Origin: CAVOHU01 sp963843385
Lineage (GTDB): Bacteria; Acidobacteriota; Vicinamibacteria; Vicinamibacterales; JAKQTR01
NCBI GenBank assembly: GCA_963843385.1
Contig: CAWJJY010000007.1
Location: forward strand, 1-64,000
Direction of reading: 5' to 3'
Length of the DNA stretch: 64,000 nucleotides
A model generated the notes under the pieces. The model searched no databases, had not been told where the DNA came from, and saw nothing but the letters and a program-made list of their open reading frames with translations. Made by a program: the position numbers and the translations under genes. Positions 1-7,350 of this stretch are shown here, in pieces (the stretch's first letter is position 1; each line of letters starts with the position of its first letter).

Positions 1-60
1 TAACAGGGTTGTCGGCGACCCAGCCGCCGGTATCCCCACTTTCTGGCCACATTTCGCTCG

Positions 61-122
61 ATTGCGATCACCGAAATCGCAATCCGGTGCGCAATGATCA
101 CTTTCGCGAGTTGTGGCCACAA
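61..122. promoter_or_regulatory. Two inverted repeats upstream of the first triple-HTH gene
   Basis: Positions 61-83 hold an inverted repeat with 8-bp arms (ATTGCGAT and ATCGCAAT) separated by 7 bp. Positions 111-122 hold a perfect 12-bp palindrome, TTGTGGCCACAA. Both precede the regulator gene starting at 227 and could be binding sites for its product. This is inference from symmetry and position only. Confidence 0.35.
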
Positions 123-226
123 TTCGCGCGGTTCTTCTTCCAGCGGCGCAGAAATCGGCCGGCATCCTGCCCAGGGCCCGGAACAGGCGCTTTACTCCAC
201 GCGCGCACCGATGGCATCGTGGCCGT

Positions 227-892
227 GTGACCGAGCTGCGTCTATGTCGCCGGCAATTGAATCTTTCGCAGGCCGGTCTCGCCCGGTTGCTCGGCGTGCC
301 CGTCAACTCACTGAGGATGTGGGACAGCGGCTTGCGTCCGACGCCCGACCGAGTTCTGGAGCACGCACGATCTGCGACGGCGAACGCGGTGCGGGACCGG
401 CAACCGCTCACGCTGCCAGACCTCGCCAAGGTCCTGAACATCCACGTCCGGACGCTGCAGGCGGCAGCACGGACCGGGCGACTCGAAGTGAAGTACGGGA
501 CGCGGTCGTTGTTCGGCCAGCCCCTTCGGCTCGCCACGCGGGCTGCGGGGACGGCCTTCCTGCACACGTACTACAGGCGTTATGGGGGACAACCGAAGGG
601 CGTATTCTCCGTGCCGCGGCCTGTTCCATCAGACTACCAACACCGGCTGCGCGAACTCCGAGGCCGCCTCAAGATTTCACAGGCCAGTTTGGCGGAGCTG
701 ATTGGCGCGGCAAACAAGTCCGTCGTCTACCAGTGGGAGTCCCGGAAGCGCGTGCCGTCACCTGTATTCTGGGACCGCATCGACGTTCTCGAGGCGCGGG
801 CGAACAGGGCATACCCGTCATCGAGACGACTGCTGCATCTTGGGCCGCCAGCATGGCCGCCTTCCGCTAAGATAGTAGCCACGCGCCCGTAG
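227..892 (+). CDS. Triple helix-turn-helix regulator, copy 1, abutting tRNA-Arg
   Basis: This 221-residue protein carries three DNA-binding-like segments. An N-terminal XRE-like HTH (about residues 10-35, LSQAGLARLLGVPVNSLRMW) is followed by a middle excisionase/MerR-like helix pair (about 75-100, LAKVLNIHVRTLQAAARTGR) and a C-terminal XRE-like HTH (about 155-190, with VYQWESRKR). The GTG start at 227 is chosen because the predicted protein then begins like the related gene at 12799 (TELR..RR...LSQ). Its TAG stop (890-892) lies inside the tRNA-Arg gene that begins at 883. Copies or remnants occur at 1863, 6135 and 12799. I do not recognise a named family. Regulation of a tRNA-associated element is inferred from the copies and their neighbours. 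Confidence 0.75.
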   Translation: MTELRLCRRQLNLSQAGLARLLGVPVNSLRMWDSGLRPTPDRVLEHARSATANAVRDRQPLTLPDLAKVLNIHVRTLQAAARTGRLEVKYGTRSLFGQPLRLATRAAGTAFLHTYYRRYGGQPKGVFSVPRPVPSDYQHRLRELRGRLKISQASLAELIGAANKSVVYQWESRKRVPSPVFWDRIDVLEARANRAYPSSRRLLHLGPPAWPPSAKIVATRP

Positions 893-959
893 CTCAGGTG
901 GATAGAGCACGAGCCTTCTAAGCTCGGGGCCGCTGGTTCGAGTCCAGCCGGGCGCGCCA
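883..959 (+). tRNA. tRNA-Arg (anticodon TCT)
   Basis: The sequence folds as a full cloverleaf. The acceptor stem GCGCCCG pairs with CGGGCGC, the D arm begins with TAGCTCAG, and the anticodon stem CGAGC/GCTCG encloses the loop CTTCTAA with anticodon TCT. The T loop is TTCGAGT and CCA is encoded at 957-959. This is the only intact tRNA in the window and the reference for the degenerate and partial copies at 1630, 5941 and 10671. Confidence 0.93.
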
Positions 960-1085
960 CACCAGCCTTGCCACGCATCTCGCGCGGACCGCGTTCGGGT
1001 TCGTCGATCACCGGTCAATAGTGGGGATCCGGTGGTCCGCTCGCCTTGGGCCTTTCACGCCGCCGCACCCGCCCGTCGCAATTCG

Positions 1086-1094
1086 GTATATACT
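1086..1094 (+). promoter_or_regulatory. -10 element and palindrome directly upstream of brnT
   Basis: The palindrome GTATATAC (1086-1093) overlaps a TATACT box at 1089-1094. The box ends 6 bp before the GTG at 1101, so transcription could start at or next to the start codon and give a leaderless message. No convincing -35 hexamer is visible. The palindrome could be the autoregulatory site of the BrnA antitoxin. Confidence 0.4.
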
Positions 1095-1100
1095 AAATGT

Positions 1101-1391
1101 GTGTTCGAGTGGGACCCGAAGAAGGCTGCGGCGAATCTCGTCAAGCACGGCGTCTCGTTCGACGAGGCCACGACTGTCTTCGCAGACCCCGGAGCCTTGG
1201 ATGGTCCTGACCTCGGTCACTCGACGGCGGAATCACGGTTCCTCCGGGTTGGACGGTCGATTCTTGATCGCGTTCTTGTCGTCGCCTATACGCAGAGGAA
1301 GGGAAGCCATGGCGAAGCGATCCGTCTCATCAGCGCGCGGCGAGCGAGCCGCAAGGAGCGAACGGCGCACGGTCGCACGTTCGAAGATTGA
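1101..1391 (+). CDS. brnT: BrnT-family ribonuclease toxin
   Basis: BrnT proteins are RelE-like ribonucleases neutralised by BrnA. The protein opens with the family signature FEWDPKKAAANLVKHGVSF and continues with FDEATTVFADP and a C-terminal IRLISARRASRKER segment, the usual BrnT layout at about 96 residues. The GTG at 1101 is selected because it places the signature at the N terminus as in other BrnT proteins. The 3' end overlaps the antitoxin gene by 83 bp, an unusually long overlap for a toxin-antitoxin pair. The 17 C-terminal residues past the arginine-rich motif are less typical. Confidence 0.88.
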   Translation: MFEWDPKKAAANLVKHGVSFDEATTVFADPGALDGPDLGHSTAESRFLRVGRSILDRVLVVAYTQRKGSHGEAIRLISARRASRKERTAHGRTFED

Positions 1392-1608
1392 CTTCTCCGA
1401 CATTCCTGAGCTGTCAGACCCGCAATTGCGCGCGATGCGCCGTGTCGGCCGCCCACCGATCGGTAGCGAAGCGCGACAGCTCATTGCCATCCGCCTGGAC
1501 CCGGAGGTGCTGAACCGATTCCGCGCCGAGGCCAAGCGCCTCAAGGTCGGCTACCAGACCCTGATTCATCGAGTGCTCGCAGAACACGTCGGCGCCCGGG
1601 TGGCCTGA
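1309..1608 (+). CDS. brnA: BrnA-type antitoxin
   Basis: This protein of about 99 residues is the expected partner of the upstream BrnT toxin. A basic N terminus is followed by IDFSDIPELSD, a typical BrnA/DUF4415 feature, and a C-terminal ribbon-helix-helix-like region (IAIRLDPEVLNRFRAEAKRL, then YQTLIHRVLAEHV) that should bind DNA and repress the operon. The ATG at 1309 is preceded by AGAGGAAGGGAAG, a good ribosome-binding region. Order toxin-antitoxin is standard for BrnTA. Confidence 0.88.
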   Translation: MAKRSVSSARGERAARSERRTVARSKIDFSDIPELSDPQLRAMRRVGRPPIGSEARQLIAIRLDPEVLNRFRAEAKRLKVGYQTLIHRVLAEHVGARVA

Positions 1609-1629
1609 CACATGACCCCGCGCGGCGGT

Positions 1630-1706
1630 ACGACCGTAGTTCAGTGGGACAGCGCATCGGTCTTCTAAGCCGGGGGTCCCGCGTTCGAGTCGCGGCGGGC
1701 GCGGCA
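1630..1706 (+). pseudogene. Degenerate tRNA-Arg-like sequence (TCT)
   Basis: The T arm (CCGCG, TTCGAGT, CGCGG) is perfect and the anticodon loop CTTCTAA is retained. The 5' acceptor strand ACGACCG has two mismatches against CGGGCGC, the D stem is broken and the 3' end reads GCA rather than CCA. It shares CTTCTAAGCCGGGGGTC with the fragments at 5941 and 10671 and likewise stands before a triple-HTH gene copy. Most likely it is a decayed attachment site or tRNA duplicate. Confidence 0.6.
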
Positions 1707-1734
1707 GATCTCCCCAGATTCTTGCGGGTTTCTT

Positions 1735-1862
1735 GCTGTCGTAGCCCCGGGGCTTCAGGCCCGGGGTCGCCGAAGGCGCGCGCGGCGACCGGTCATCCTT
1801 GCGCTCGGTGAATTACTTCGTGGCAATTCCTTCGGGAATCGAGGTAATCGTGCTGACGCACG
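1735..1862 (+). repeat. Conserved leader before the triple-HTH pseudogene
   Basis: This stretch aligns with 6010-6134. Both contain a GGGTCTTCAGACCC-like hairpin, CGAAGGCGCGC/CGAGGGCGCGC, a GACCGGTCA block, GGAATCGAGGTAATCGTG-type sequence and GACGCACGATGACTCGAAA running into the start codon. Similarity outside the coding region shows that tRNA-like sequence, leader and HTH gene were copied as one unit. Confidence 0.65.
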
Positions 1863-2043
1863 ATGACTCGAAAACCATCTGCCGACCGCCCAATCGAGAT
1901 CCGCGGCCTCCGGTTGCGGCTTCAGCTTTCCCAGCCCCAGTTCGCAGCCCTGCTCGGCGTTTCGGCGGAAACGTACCGGACGTAGGACTCGGGCCGGCGG
2001 GCGGTGCCAGGCGCGTGGCTGGATAAAGCCCGAGAATTGGCGG
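1863..2043 (+). pseudogene. Triple-HTH regulator, copy 2, nonsense and truncated
   Basis: The reading frame from ATG 1863 matches the first HTH of the gene at 6135 (RGLRLRLQLSQPQFAALLGV). The tryptophan codon of the TYRTWDSGRR motif has become TAG at 1983-1985. Similarity resumes after the stop (DSGRRAVPGAWLDKARELAA) and ends near 2043, where IS5 transposase sequence begins. The rest of the gene is gone, so an IS insertion or recombination probably removed it. Confidence 0.8.
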
Positions 2044-2082
2044 CAACCAACCGATCTTGTCAAACCTTTCTTCCAACTGGAG

Positions 2083-2262
2083 CATGGGAGTGGCTTGGGT
2101 CGGTGGCCGTGGGTCGTGGAGCGCACCTTTGCCTGGCTCAGTCAGTTTCACCGCCCACGAGTGCGGTATGACAAGCGGGCCGACATCCACGAGGCGGTCC
2201 TCTTGCTCGGGTGCGCGCTGATTTGCTGGCGGTCGCTGCGCAAAACGCGGAGGACCGCCTAA
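2083..2262 (+). pseudogene. IS5-family transposase, C-terminal remnant
   Basis: Read from about 2083 to the TAA at 2260-2262, the frame gives HGSGLGRWPWVVERTFAWL, then RPRVRYDKRADIHEAVLLLG and ALICWRSL. This is the characteristic C terminus of IS5-group DDE transposases, including the catalytic glutamate in VVERT. The N-terminal two thirds and the left end of the element are missing, and the junction with the HTH pseudogene lies near 2043-2080. Confidence 0.85.
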
Positions 2263-2448
2263 GCGGACGCCCTCATCCTCCGGTATCCACCGCCAGATCG
2301 CCGTTTTTCTGTCTAAATCGCGTCTAGGCGGCTGCTTGGGACCTTCGAGGCAAGCCCTGGACATCGGTAAACGCTAGCCCGTCAGGCAGGAATAATCCCG
2401 TCCGCCCTCCGGTTCTGCCCCTATGCGCGGGAGCCCGAAATGAACCTC

Positions 2449-2477
2449 TTGACGATAGTCGTGTAAACATGTATTGT
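2449..2477 (+). promoter_or_regulatory. MarR promoter with embedded operator motif
   Basis: TTGACG (2449-2454) and TATTGT (2472-2477) are separated by 17 bp, a strong sigma-70-type promoter. The spacer contains TCGTGTAAAC (2459-2468), whose exact reverse complement lies upstream of the cupin gene at 3016-3025. The -10 box ends 7 bp before the MarR ATG at 2485, so the transcript is probably leaderless and self-repressed. Confidence 0.7.
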
Positions 2478-2484
2478 CTGGTTC

Positions 2485-2967
2485 ATGACTGGCGTCGTTG
2501 CCCACGAGATCAAGCAGCAGAAGCCCTTCTCGTCCCCCGAGCAGGAAATCCTGCTCGGCCTGCGGATGGCGGCCGCACGGGTCGTGGAGCCGTGGGCGAG
2601 ATTTCTCAAGACGACGGCCCGGCTGACCACCCACCAATACAACGTGCTCCGGATCCTCCGCGGCTCCCATCCGGCCAGGCTGGCGTGCAGCGAAATCGCG
2701 GAGCGGATGATTGAGCGTGACCCTGACATCACGCGCCTCGTCGACCGCTTGGAAACACGCGGGCTCGTGAAGCGATGCCGCAGCCGCCAGGACCGGCGCG
2801 TCGTTGAGGTGGGCATTACGGGCAAGGGACTGGTGCTCGTACGCGGGCTGGACGCTCACGTGCAGCGCTTGCCGAAAGCGCTGCTCGGGCATCTCGGCGT
2901 CGAGCGAGTGGGGCAGCTGGCGACGCTGCTCGAGGCGGTGATCTCGGACTTGGGCACGTTTCCCTGA
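2485..2967 (+). CDS. MarR-family transcriptional regulator
   Basis: This is a 160-residue winged-helix repressor of the usual MarR length. The N-terminal helix region (residues 20-45) is followed by TTHQYNVLRILRG, the recognition segment SEIAERMIERDPDITRLVDRLETRGLV and the wing R.RSRQDRRVVEVGITGKG. The ATG at 2485 lies just after the -10 box, which supports a leaderless start. The gene stands 93 bp before a cupin gene whose upstream region repeats the same 10-bp motif in inverse orientation, so the cupin is a likely target. The ligand is unknown. Confidence 0.9.
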   Translation: MTGVVAHEIKQQKPFSSPEQEILLGLRMAAARVVEPWARFLKTTARLTTHQYNVLRILRGSHPARLACSEIAERMIERDPDITRLVDRLETRGLVKRCRSRQDRRVVEVGITGKGLVLVRGLDAHVQRLPKALLGHLGVERVGQLATLLEAVISDLGTFP

Positions 2968-3015
2968 TCAGGGGATCGAGGGGTCGCCTTTGAAAGATGC
3001 AGGCGGCCAATAGTC

Positions 3016-3025
3016 GTTTACACGA
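3016..3025 (+). promoter_or_regulatory. Inverse copy of the MarR operator motif before the cupin gene
   Basis: GTTTACACGA is the exact reverse complement of TCGTGTAAAC in the marR promoter. It lies 36 bp upstream of the cupin start, within TAGTCGTTTACACGATATTT. A site shared by both genes suggests that the MarR protein represses both itself and the cupin. Confidence 0.55.
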
Positions 3026-3060
3026 TATTTGGCTCAACACACGTAAAGAGGGAGGGTGTG

Positions 3061-3570
3061 ATGACGACAATGGTTGAAGACCGGAGAGTCAGAACGGGAA
3101 GCGTGAGCAGCGAGTACGTCGTTCTCAATGAGGGCGAGGGTTTGAGGCTTCAATCGGGGCCAGGCCGGGACCTGGTCTTCAAGGTCACGGGCGAGCAGAC
3201 CAACGGCGCGTTTGATTATTTCGTCGTCGAGGTGGCACCGCATGGCGGCCCCCCTCTGCACGTCCACCACATGCAGGAGGAGACCATCCACGTGCTGAAG
3301 GGCCGCTTCAAGATCCGCATCGGCGACTCGATCTTCCACGTCAATGAAGGTGGCTTTGCCTATTTGCCCTCCAAGGTGCCGCATGCCTTCCTGAACCTGA
3401 CCGATGAGGCTGCTGAGATCATTGTGGTCTACACGCCAGGCGGCGGGCACAAGTTCTACGAAGAATTGGGGCCGATTAGCCGGAGCGCGTCGCCAAACCG
3501 GCAGCAGATCGCGGCCGTGTTCGAGAAGCATGGCATGACCTTGCTGGGTGGGCCGCTGACGGCCGATTAG
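3061..3570 (+). CDS. Cupin-domain protein
   Basis: This 169-residue single-domain cupin has a metal-binding motif 1 (PHGGPPLHVHHMQEETIHVL, residues 60-79) and motif 2 near PSKVPHAFLN. It resembles the quercetin-dioxygenase-like cupins often found beside MarR regulators. The His-X-His...Glu ligands are present in motif 1, so metal binding is plausible, but the substrate cannot be told. A GGAGG at 3051-3055 sets the ATG at 3061. A hairpin terminator follows at 3589. Confidence 0.88.
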   Translation: MTTMVEDRRVRTGSVSSEYVVLNEGEGLRLQSGPGRDLVFKVTGEQTNGAFDYFVVEVAPHGGPPLHVHHMQEETIHVLKGRFKIRIGDSIFHVNEGGFAYLPSKVPHAFLNLTDEAAEIIVVYTPGGGHKFYEELGPISRSASPNRQQIAAVFEKHGMTLLGGPLTAD

Positions 3571-3588
3571 CACGAGATTCCACGAGAA

Positions 3589-3632
3589 GGGGGTTGCCGT
3601 CCAGCGCGGCTCCATTGTCGACGGCAGCCCCC
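3589..3632 (+). terminator. Hairpin terminator after the cupin gene
   Basis: GGGGGTTGCCGTC (3589-3601) pairs with GACGGCAGCCCCC (3620-3632) over 13 bp with one G-T wobble, enclosing an 18-nt loop. It begins 18 bp after the cupin stop. No U-tract follows. Confidence 0.6.
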
Positions 3633-3769
3633 GCACTAAGCCATCAGTCCCCACCACCCGACCGACGCCAGTCCGCCCTGGTCGCGACGCATCACTTCCT
3701 GTAGTCGGCAAGTGTTGACCGATTCGCCCAAGGACGTTCGGGGTTTTGTTACAGGCTCTTAGTCAATAA

Positions 3770-4000
3770 CCCGTGGATAGGGAGCCGGCGTCGCAAGAAT
3801 CACCCGATTCACGATACGCTGGCGCCAAGGACCACGCGTGCCCCAATGACCGATGACCGCGAGCACCGGCGCTAATGCCCAAGGATCGCGACCCCCGGCC
3901 CTGCTGGCCGGTGATCGCGGACAACCTGCATGACCGCCAGAGGGACCGAGGATCATGACCGCCGGCCGGAGGGACCGGTGATCACGAGGACCTACCACAA
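3770..4000. repeat. Degenerate GATCRCGG-rich non-coding repeat, copy 1
   Basis: The stretch repeats variants of CCTGCTGGCCGGTGATCGCG and GGATCATGACCGCCGGCC and opens with CAAGAATCACCCGATTC. A related block lies at 9835-9985 (CCTACTGGCCGGTGATCGCG, CAAGAAACACCCGATTC). No reading frame makes sense. It looks like the residue of the ends of a mobile element, perhaps IS21-like, but I cannot prove this. Confidence 0.4.
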
Positions 4001-4123
4001 TGGCCAGCAATCGGTCGCATTGACCTGTCTTCTGGAAGGTGCCGAGACTGGGCCGCGCTCTGGCAGACCTTCCTACGGTTGGGATTCAGTTGTGCTGGTC
4101 CTCGGGCACTCACCGTGTTCCCG

Positions 4124-4638
4124 TCAGTCCGGTACACGGTCTTCGGGCGATCGCCAGGCTTCAAAGTGCCGGAGCGAGTCAATGCCGCCGAGCAGTTCGC
4201 GTGCGCGATCCAGTCTTGCCACCAACGCGGATGCCTCGTGCGCGGGCACGGCCGCAGCGGACTGAACCGCGTCCTCGAAGAACGACTCGCGGACGCCGAT
4301 GACGAGCTGATGGCGAGCAGGGCGTTCAACTAGCGCAGGCGTGCGGCGCGGAAGGCCGTCGTTTCCTGTAACGGGCGCGATCGCCGCGGTGGGACGCGGC
4401 ACCGCGTCTCCTTCTTCCCATTCGAGCACCTCGCCGGGACGCGAGGCAGGTAGCGGTGGACGCGTTGGCGCCTGTCCGAACTGGCGCATTGCCCCAGTAG
4501 CCCCGATGCGGAAACGGGACGCTCAGGTGGTGGCAGACGCGGGCCAGGTAGTTCGAAGACACGTCGTAGCGGGCGGCGACCTTGATCATCGGCTCCGCCC
4601 GAGACTTCTTCATACAGTTTGTCGCGCGTGATGCTCAT
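4124..4638 (-). pseudogene. Frameshifted small HTH-like protein gene
   Basis: Starting at ATG 4638 the protein reads MSITRDKLYEEV. After a frameshift it continues AEPMIKVAARYDVSSNYLA, then VPFPHRGYWG, and after another frameshift QAPTRPPLP. This order (RDKLYE.VW..P, KVA..Y.VS...LA..C, P.P.RGYW, AP.RPPLP) matches a protein family common in accessory regions that begins with a putative DNA-binding segment. At least two frameshifts disrupt it. A plausible C-terminal tail continues to 4124 with FFEDAVQ and HFEAWRSPEDR. Confidence 0.7.
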
Positions 4639-4797
4639 CCGCAGAATATGGGACCTGGGCGGGGCCGGGCGCAAGCCAGCCGCTCCGGGGCGAGAGTTCT
4701 CAACCTTCACGTGAACTGGGAAGCCTGGACGGGGAGGAAGTAATGAGGAATCGCTTGCAGCCGCGAGAACAGGCGGGAACGTGGCGCTTCGCCCCGC

Positions 4798-5208
4798 CTA
4801 TGGACGGGACTTCAGCCGCGGGGTAATGGCGTCCCGAACGTCGACGGCACAACCGACTGCGCGCTCTGCGTCGTCGGCCTCCAGTTGGGGGAGGTCGCCG
4901 GGATAGCGCACGTCGACACCGTAGTCGGTCAATTGCACGGCTGCGGACAGGACGTTCGCCAGCGCCACATCGACGGAGCCGACCAGATCGAGCAATCGCC
5001 CAAGGTCGTGTGTCTTCGGGAACTCGACCTGGTGGGCGACCAGATACGCTTTCAGGAACTTCTCGGCCGCCTGCTGCGCGTGAAACCCGATCGCGCCGTG
5101 ATACGGGAGCTTCTCAGCGAGAAGGTGCCGAGCAACGCTGAGATCCTCATCGGCACGCGCGAGCCATTGGGCGACGATCTCTCGGCGAATCTCGTCAGGC
5201 GGCTTCAT
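4798..5208 (-). CDS. HEPN-domain toxin of a HEPN/MNT pair
   Basis: This 136-residue protein has the typical HEPN opening: WLARADEDLSVARHLL, then HAQQAAEKFLKAYLVAHQVEFPKTHDLGRLL. HEPN proteins in this arrangement are RNases or AMPylation targets inhibited by the partner nucleotidyltransferase. The start lies 14 bp inside the upstream MNT gene, indicating translational coupling. Whether the nuclease motif R-X4-6-H is functional is not clear from the sequence. Confidence 0.85.
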   Translation of the reverse strand: MKPPDEIRREIVAQWLARADEDLSVARHLLAEKLPYHGAIGFHAQQAAEKFLKAYLVAHQVEFPKTHDLGRLLDLVGSVDVALANVLSAAVQLTDYGVDVRYPGDLPQLEADDAERAVGCAVDVRDAITPRLKSRP

Positions 5209-5518
5209 ACACGACCTGGCCCTGCCGATTGGCCGGGTAGGCGATCGTTCCCACCACGCCCTTGGTCTCGTCGAACCGCTCCGTGGTCATGACGATGATG
5301 TCAAACGCCCAACCCAGTCCCCTGAGCGCCTGACGGATGCGCAGACGATCGGCGCGAGCGTCAATCGGGTCGTCCTCGAGCACCAACAGATCGATGTCAC
5401 TGTCCGGTGTCAACGAGCCAACCGCAGCCGACCCGAAAATGAGGATCCGGCGAGGCGTGGCCACGCTGCGGATTCGTCCGACAATTTCGGCGATCAGCCG
5501 TTCTCCGAGACCCACCAT
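5195..5518 (-). CDS. MNT-type minimal nucleotidyltransferase antitoxin
   Basis: This 107-residue protein contains the nucleotidyltransferase signature ILIFGSAAVGSLTPDSDIDL with the GS motif and paired aspartates, followed by LVLEDDPIDARADRLRIRQAL and FDIIVMTTERFDE. It is the size of a MNT antitoxin that modifies or binds HEPN toxins. It is the first gene of a two-gene operon with the HEPN gene and is preceded by the ribosome-binding sequence GAGGTGA. Confidence 0.87.
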   Translation of the reverse strand: MVGLGERLIAEIVGRIRSVATPRRILIFGSAAVGSLTPDSDIDLLVLEDDPIDARADRLRIRQALRGLGWAFDIIVMTTERFDETKGVVGTIAYPANRQGQVVYEAA

Positions 5519-5940
5519 TTCACCTCGTACGAGCCTAGCATAGAGTGTTTCGGGAGCGTTCGCCAGACGATCGGCCCTCTGGCATGGGCATCCGCATCGT
5601 CAACACCCGTGCCTGCCTGGATCTCGTCAGCTCACAATCAACCGGCCGGATCGGTGGCCAGATCTCCCTGGGCGCGGATTAGCCAACCCGCCACACAACG
5701 CTAAGAATGTGGCGCGATCTCGATCGAGCAGGGCGGATCGGTTATCGCCGTCTAGTCCGAATCGACCCACAATCTGCCGATTCCGGCGCAATGTCGTATC
5801 GGGCACAGTATGGCGCGCAGCAGGATATAACCACATTGATATAACCGATCGGGTCCGCAGAATCCGCGAATACTGGCCTGTTCCTGAGGGTCTCAGACGA
5901 CGGGCGCTCCAATCCGACGTTCGTTCTCCATTCGAGACGA
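5519..5940. other. Intergenic region before the tRNA fragment
   Basis: No convincing coding frame is visible. Near the left edge is the likely MNT promoter (TATGCT on the minus strand at 5537-5542). The 14-mer GGATCGGTTATCGC at 5735-5748 recurs at 10550-10563, upstream of the second tRNA fragment. Confidence 0.5.
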
Positions 5941-5990
5941 CGGGCCTTCTAAGCCGGGGGTCGTGCGTTCGAGTCGCACCGGGCGCGCCA
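5941..5990 (+). repeat. 50-bp tRNA-Arg 3'-end fragment, left direct repeat
   Basis: The 50 bp run from the anticodon stem through the CCA end of a tRNA-Arg(TCT): loop CTTCTAA, T arm GTGCG/TTCGAGT/CGCAC and acceptor CGGGCGC-G-CCA. The 5' half of a tRNA is absent. It is identical over 50 bp to 10671-10720 and differs from the intact tRNA at 883. This is the pattern of an integrase attachment site duplicated at both ends of an inserted element. Confidence 0.75.
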
Positions 5991-6009
5991 GTTTCCGCCA
6001 CATTCCTCC

Positions 6010-6134
6010 GATCTAGGCCGGGTCTTCAGACCCGGCGCGGCCGAGGGCGCGCCGTCTCGACCGGTCACCCTCTAGCTCAGTGAAGTACTCGGTGGCTTTT
6101 CTTTCGGGATTCGAGGTAATCGTGATGACGCACG
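6010..6134 (+). repeat. Conserved leader between tRNA fragment and triple-HTH gene
   Basis: This non-coding stretch is homologous to 1735-1862. It includes the hairpin GGGTCTTCAGACCC, the block GACCGGTCA and the sequence running into the start codon, GTGATGACGCACGATGACTCG. Conservation outside the gene suggests promoter or operator function, or part of the mobile unit. Confidence 0.6.
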
Positions 6135-6791
6135 ATGACTCGAAACCCGCCAACCACCGACTCATGCGAGATCCGCGGCCTTCGGTTGCGGCTGCAGCTC
6201 TCACAACCGAAGTTCGCTGCGTTGCTTGGCATCTCGCCGGAAACATATCGGACATGGGACTCGGGCCGCCGGGTGGTGCCCGAGGCCTGGTTGGTCAACG
6301 CCCGAGAATTGGTCGCAGCCAAGGACCCGTCTCGGCTCTGGTCGCTGCAGCAACTGGCGATTGAGCTCGGCGTCCACGTTCGCACCTTGCGAGATGCCGC
6401 GCGAAGTGGGCGCCTTGAAGTGACGTACGGGAATCGCGTCGTATTTCGGAATCCGGTTCCCAGATCAACGTTCGCGGCTGGTCGGGCTTTCATGGAGCGG
6501 TACTACAGACAGTCATACTCTCGATTCGCGCCGAAGCCACGGCCTCCCGAACGCACGTGGGTGCCGCCAGACTGGACTCGGCAACTAGGGCGAATCCGGC
6601 GCGAACTCCGGCTCACGCAGGCGCAGCTGGCGGAGAGGATTGGGGCCGCTGGCAAAGCCGTCGTATATCAATGGGAGTCGAGGAAGAGAACGCCGTCACC
6701 CGTCTTCTGGGAACGGATTCTGCGTCTGGCACAGAGGGATGCGACGCCGGCCTCGCGGCGGCACGGTTCTCGCTCAGTGTCGTCTAGATAG
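6135..6791 (+). CDS. Triple helix-turn-helix regulator, copy 3
   Basis: This 218-residue protein has three HTH-like segments in order. The first is XRE-like (residues 15-45, LRLRLQLSQPKFAALLGI and TYRTWDSGRR). The second is excisionase/MerR-like (75-105, LAIELGVHVRTLRDAARSGR). The third is XRE-like (155-195, LRLTQAQLAERIGAAGKAV and YQWESRKRTPSPVFWERI). It shares this layout with the gene at 227. ATG 6135 matches the start of the pseudogene copy at 1863. It is the first gene after the left 50-bp tRNA fragment, the place usually taken by an integrase or excisionase, but no catalytic residues of either are seen. Confidence 0.8.
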   Translation: MTRNPPTTDSCEIRGLRLRLQLSQPKFAALLGISPETYRTWDSGRRVVPEAWLVNARELVAAKDPSRLWSLQQLAIELGVHVRTLRDAARSGRLEVTYGNRVVFRNPVPRSTFAAGRAFMERYYRQSYSRFAPKPRPPERTWVPPDWTRQLGRIRRELRLTQAQLAERIGAAGKAVVYQWESRKRTPSPVFWERILRLAQRDATPASRRHGSRSVSSR

Positions 6792-7350
6792 CTACGCGGA
6801 AACCGCTTGCCCTCCTTCACAAGATCCCATTGCGTTGAAACCGCGGACTCCTGTTGTCTCCCCCAAGTGCTTGTTCGCCGCTTGCTCGGGTTCTTGTCAG
6901 CGGGCATGCAAAACTCCCCACTTGTGGGCACTGAAATTTCCCCACCCCCTCGATGAGGGAGGGCGAAATGGTGACGGAATCGGCGATCCTGTCTGAGGGG
7001 CACCCACTCGGGGATGACGAAGACAGTTGGACACGTCGACTTGCGGACGACCACAGCACCCGAACTTGTGAAGCTGATTCTGGGAAAACTGGGGCGAACC
7101 TAAAGCCCGCGCTGTTCGAAGCGCTTGTCAGACCACCGGGCTTCATCGTGCACCACACCTGTGGAACTGACGGCGTCGCCTTCGTTCATCGCGCTCCCTT
7201 GAGAGTTCACTGGTCGCTTGACGGTGTCTAGGACAGTCTCCGAGCGGTGATGCCGTTAGTGGGGCATGCCCGGGCCACCGGGCCCGGGCCAACTGGGCAC
7301 GATCGACTCTGCCCCGGCTATACTTGGCTCGCCCAGCGGTTACCGTCGGG
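6792..7350. other. Region without a supported gene, mobile-element debris
   Basis: No frame is convincing. Around 6905-6950 the sequence CAAAACTCCCCACTTGTGGG and AATTTCCCCACC resembles terminal sequence of IS21-like elements, but no transposase is adjacent. A GC-rich inverted repeat lies near 7266-7290 and a TATACT box at 7319-7324. Confidence 0.4.

Noticed and set aside
1630..1706. A second functional tRNA-Arg
   Set aside because: The acceptor stem has two mismatches, the D stem is broken and the CCA end reads GCA, so function is unlikely.
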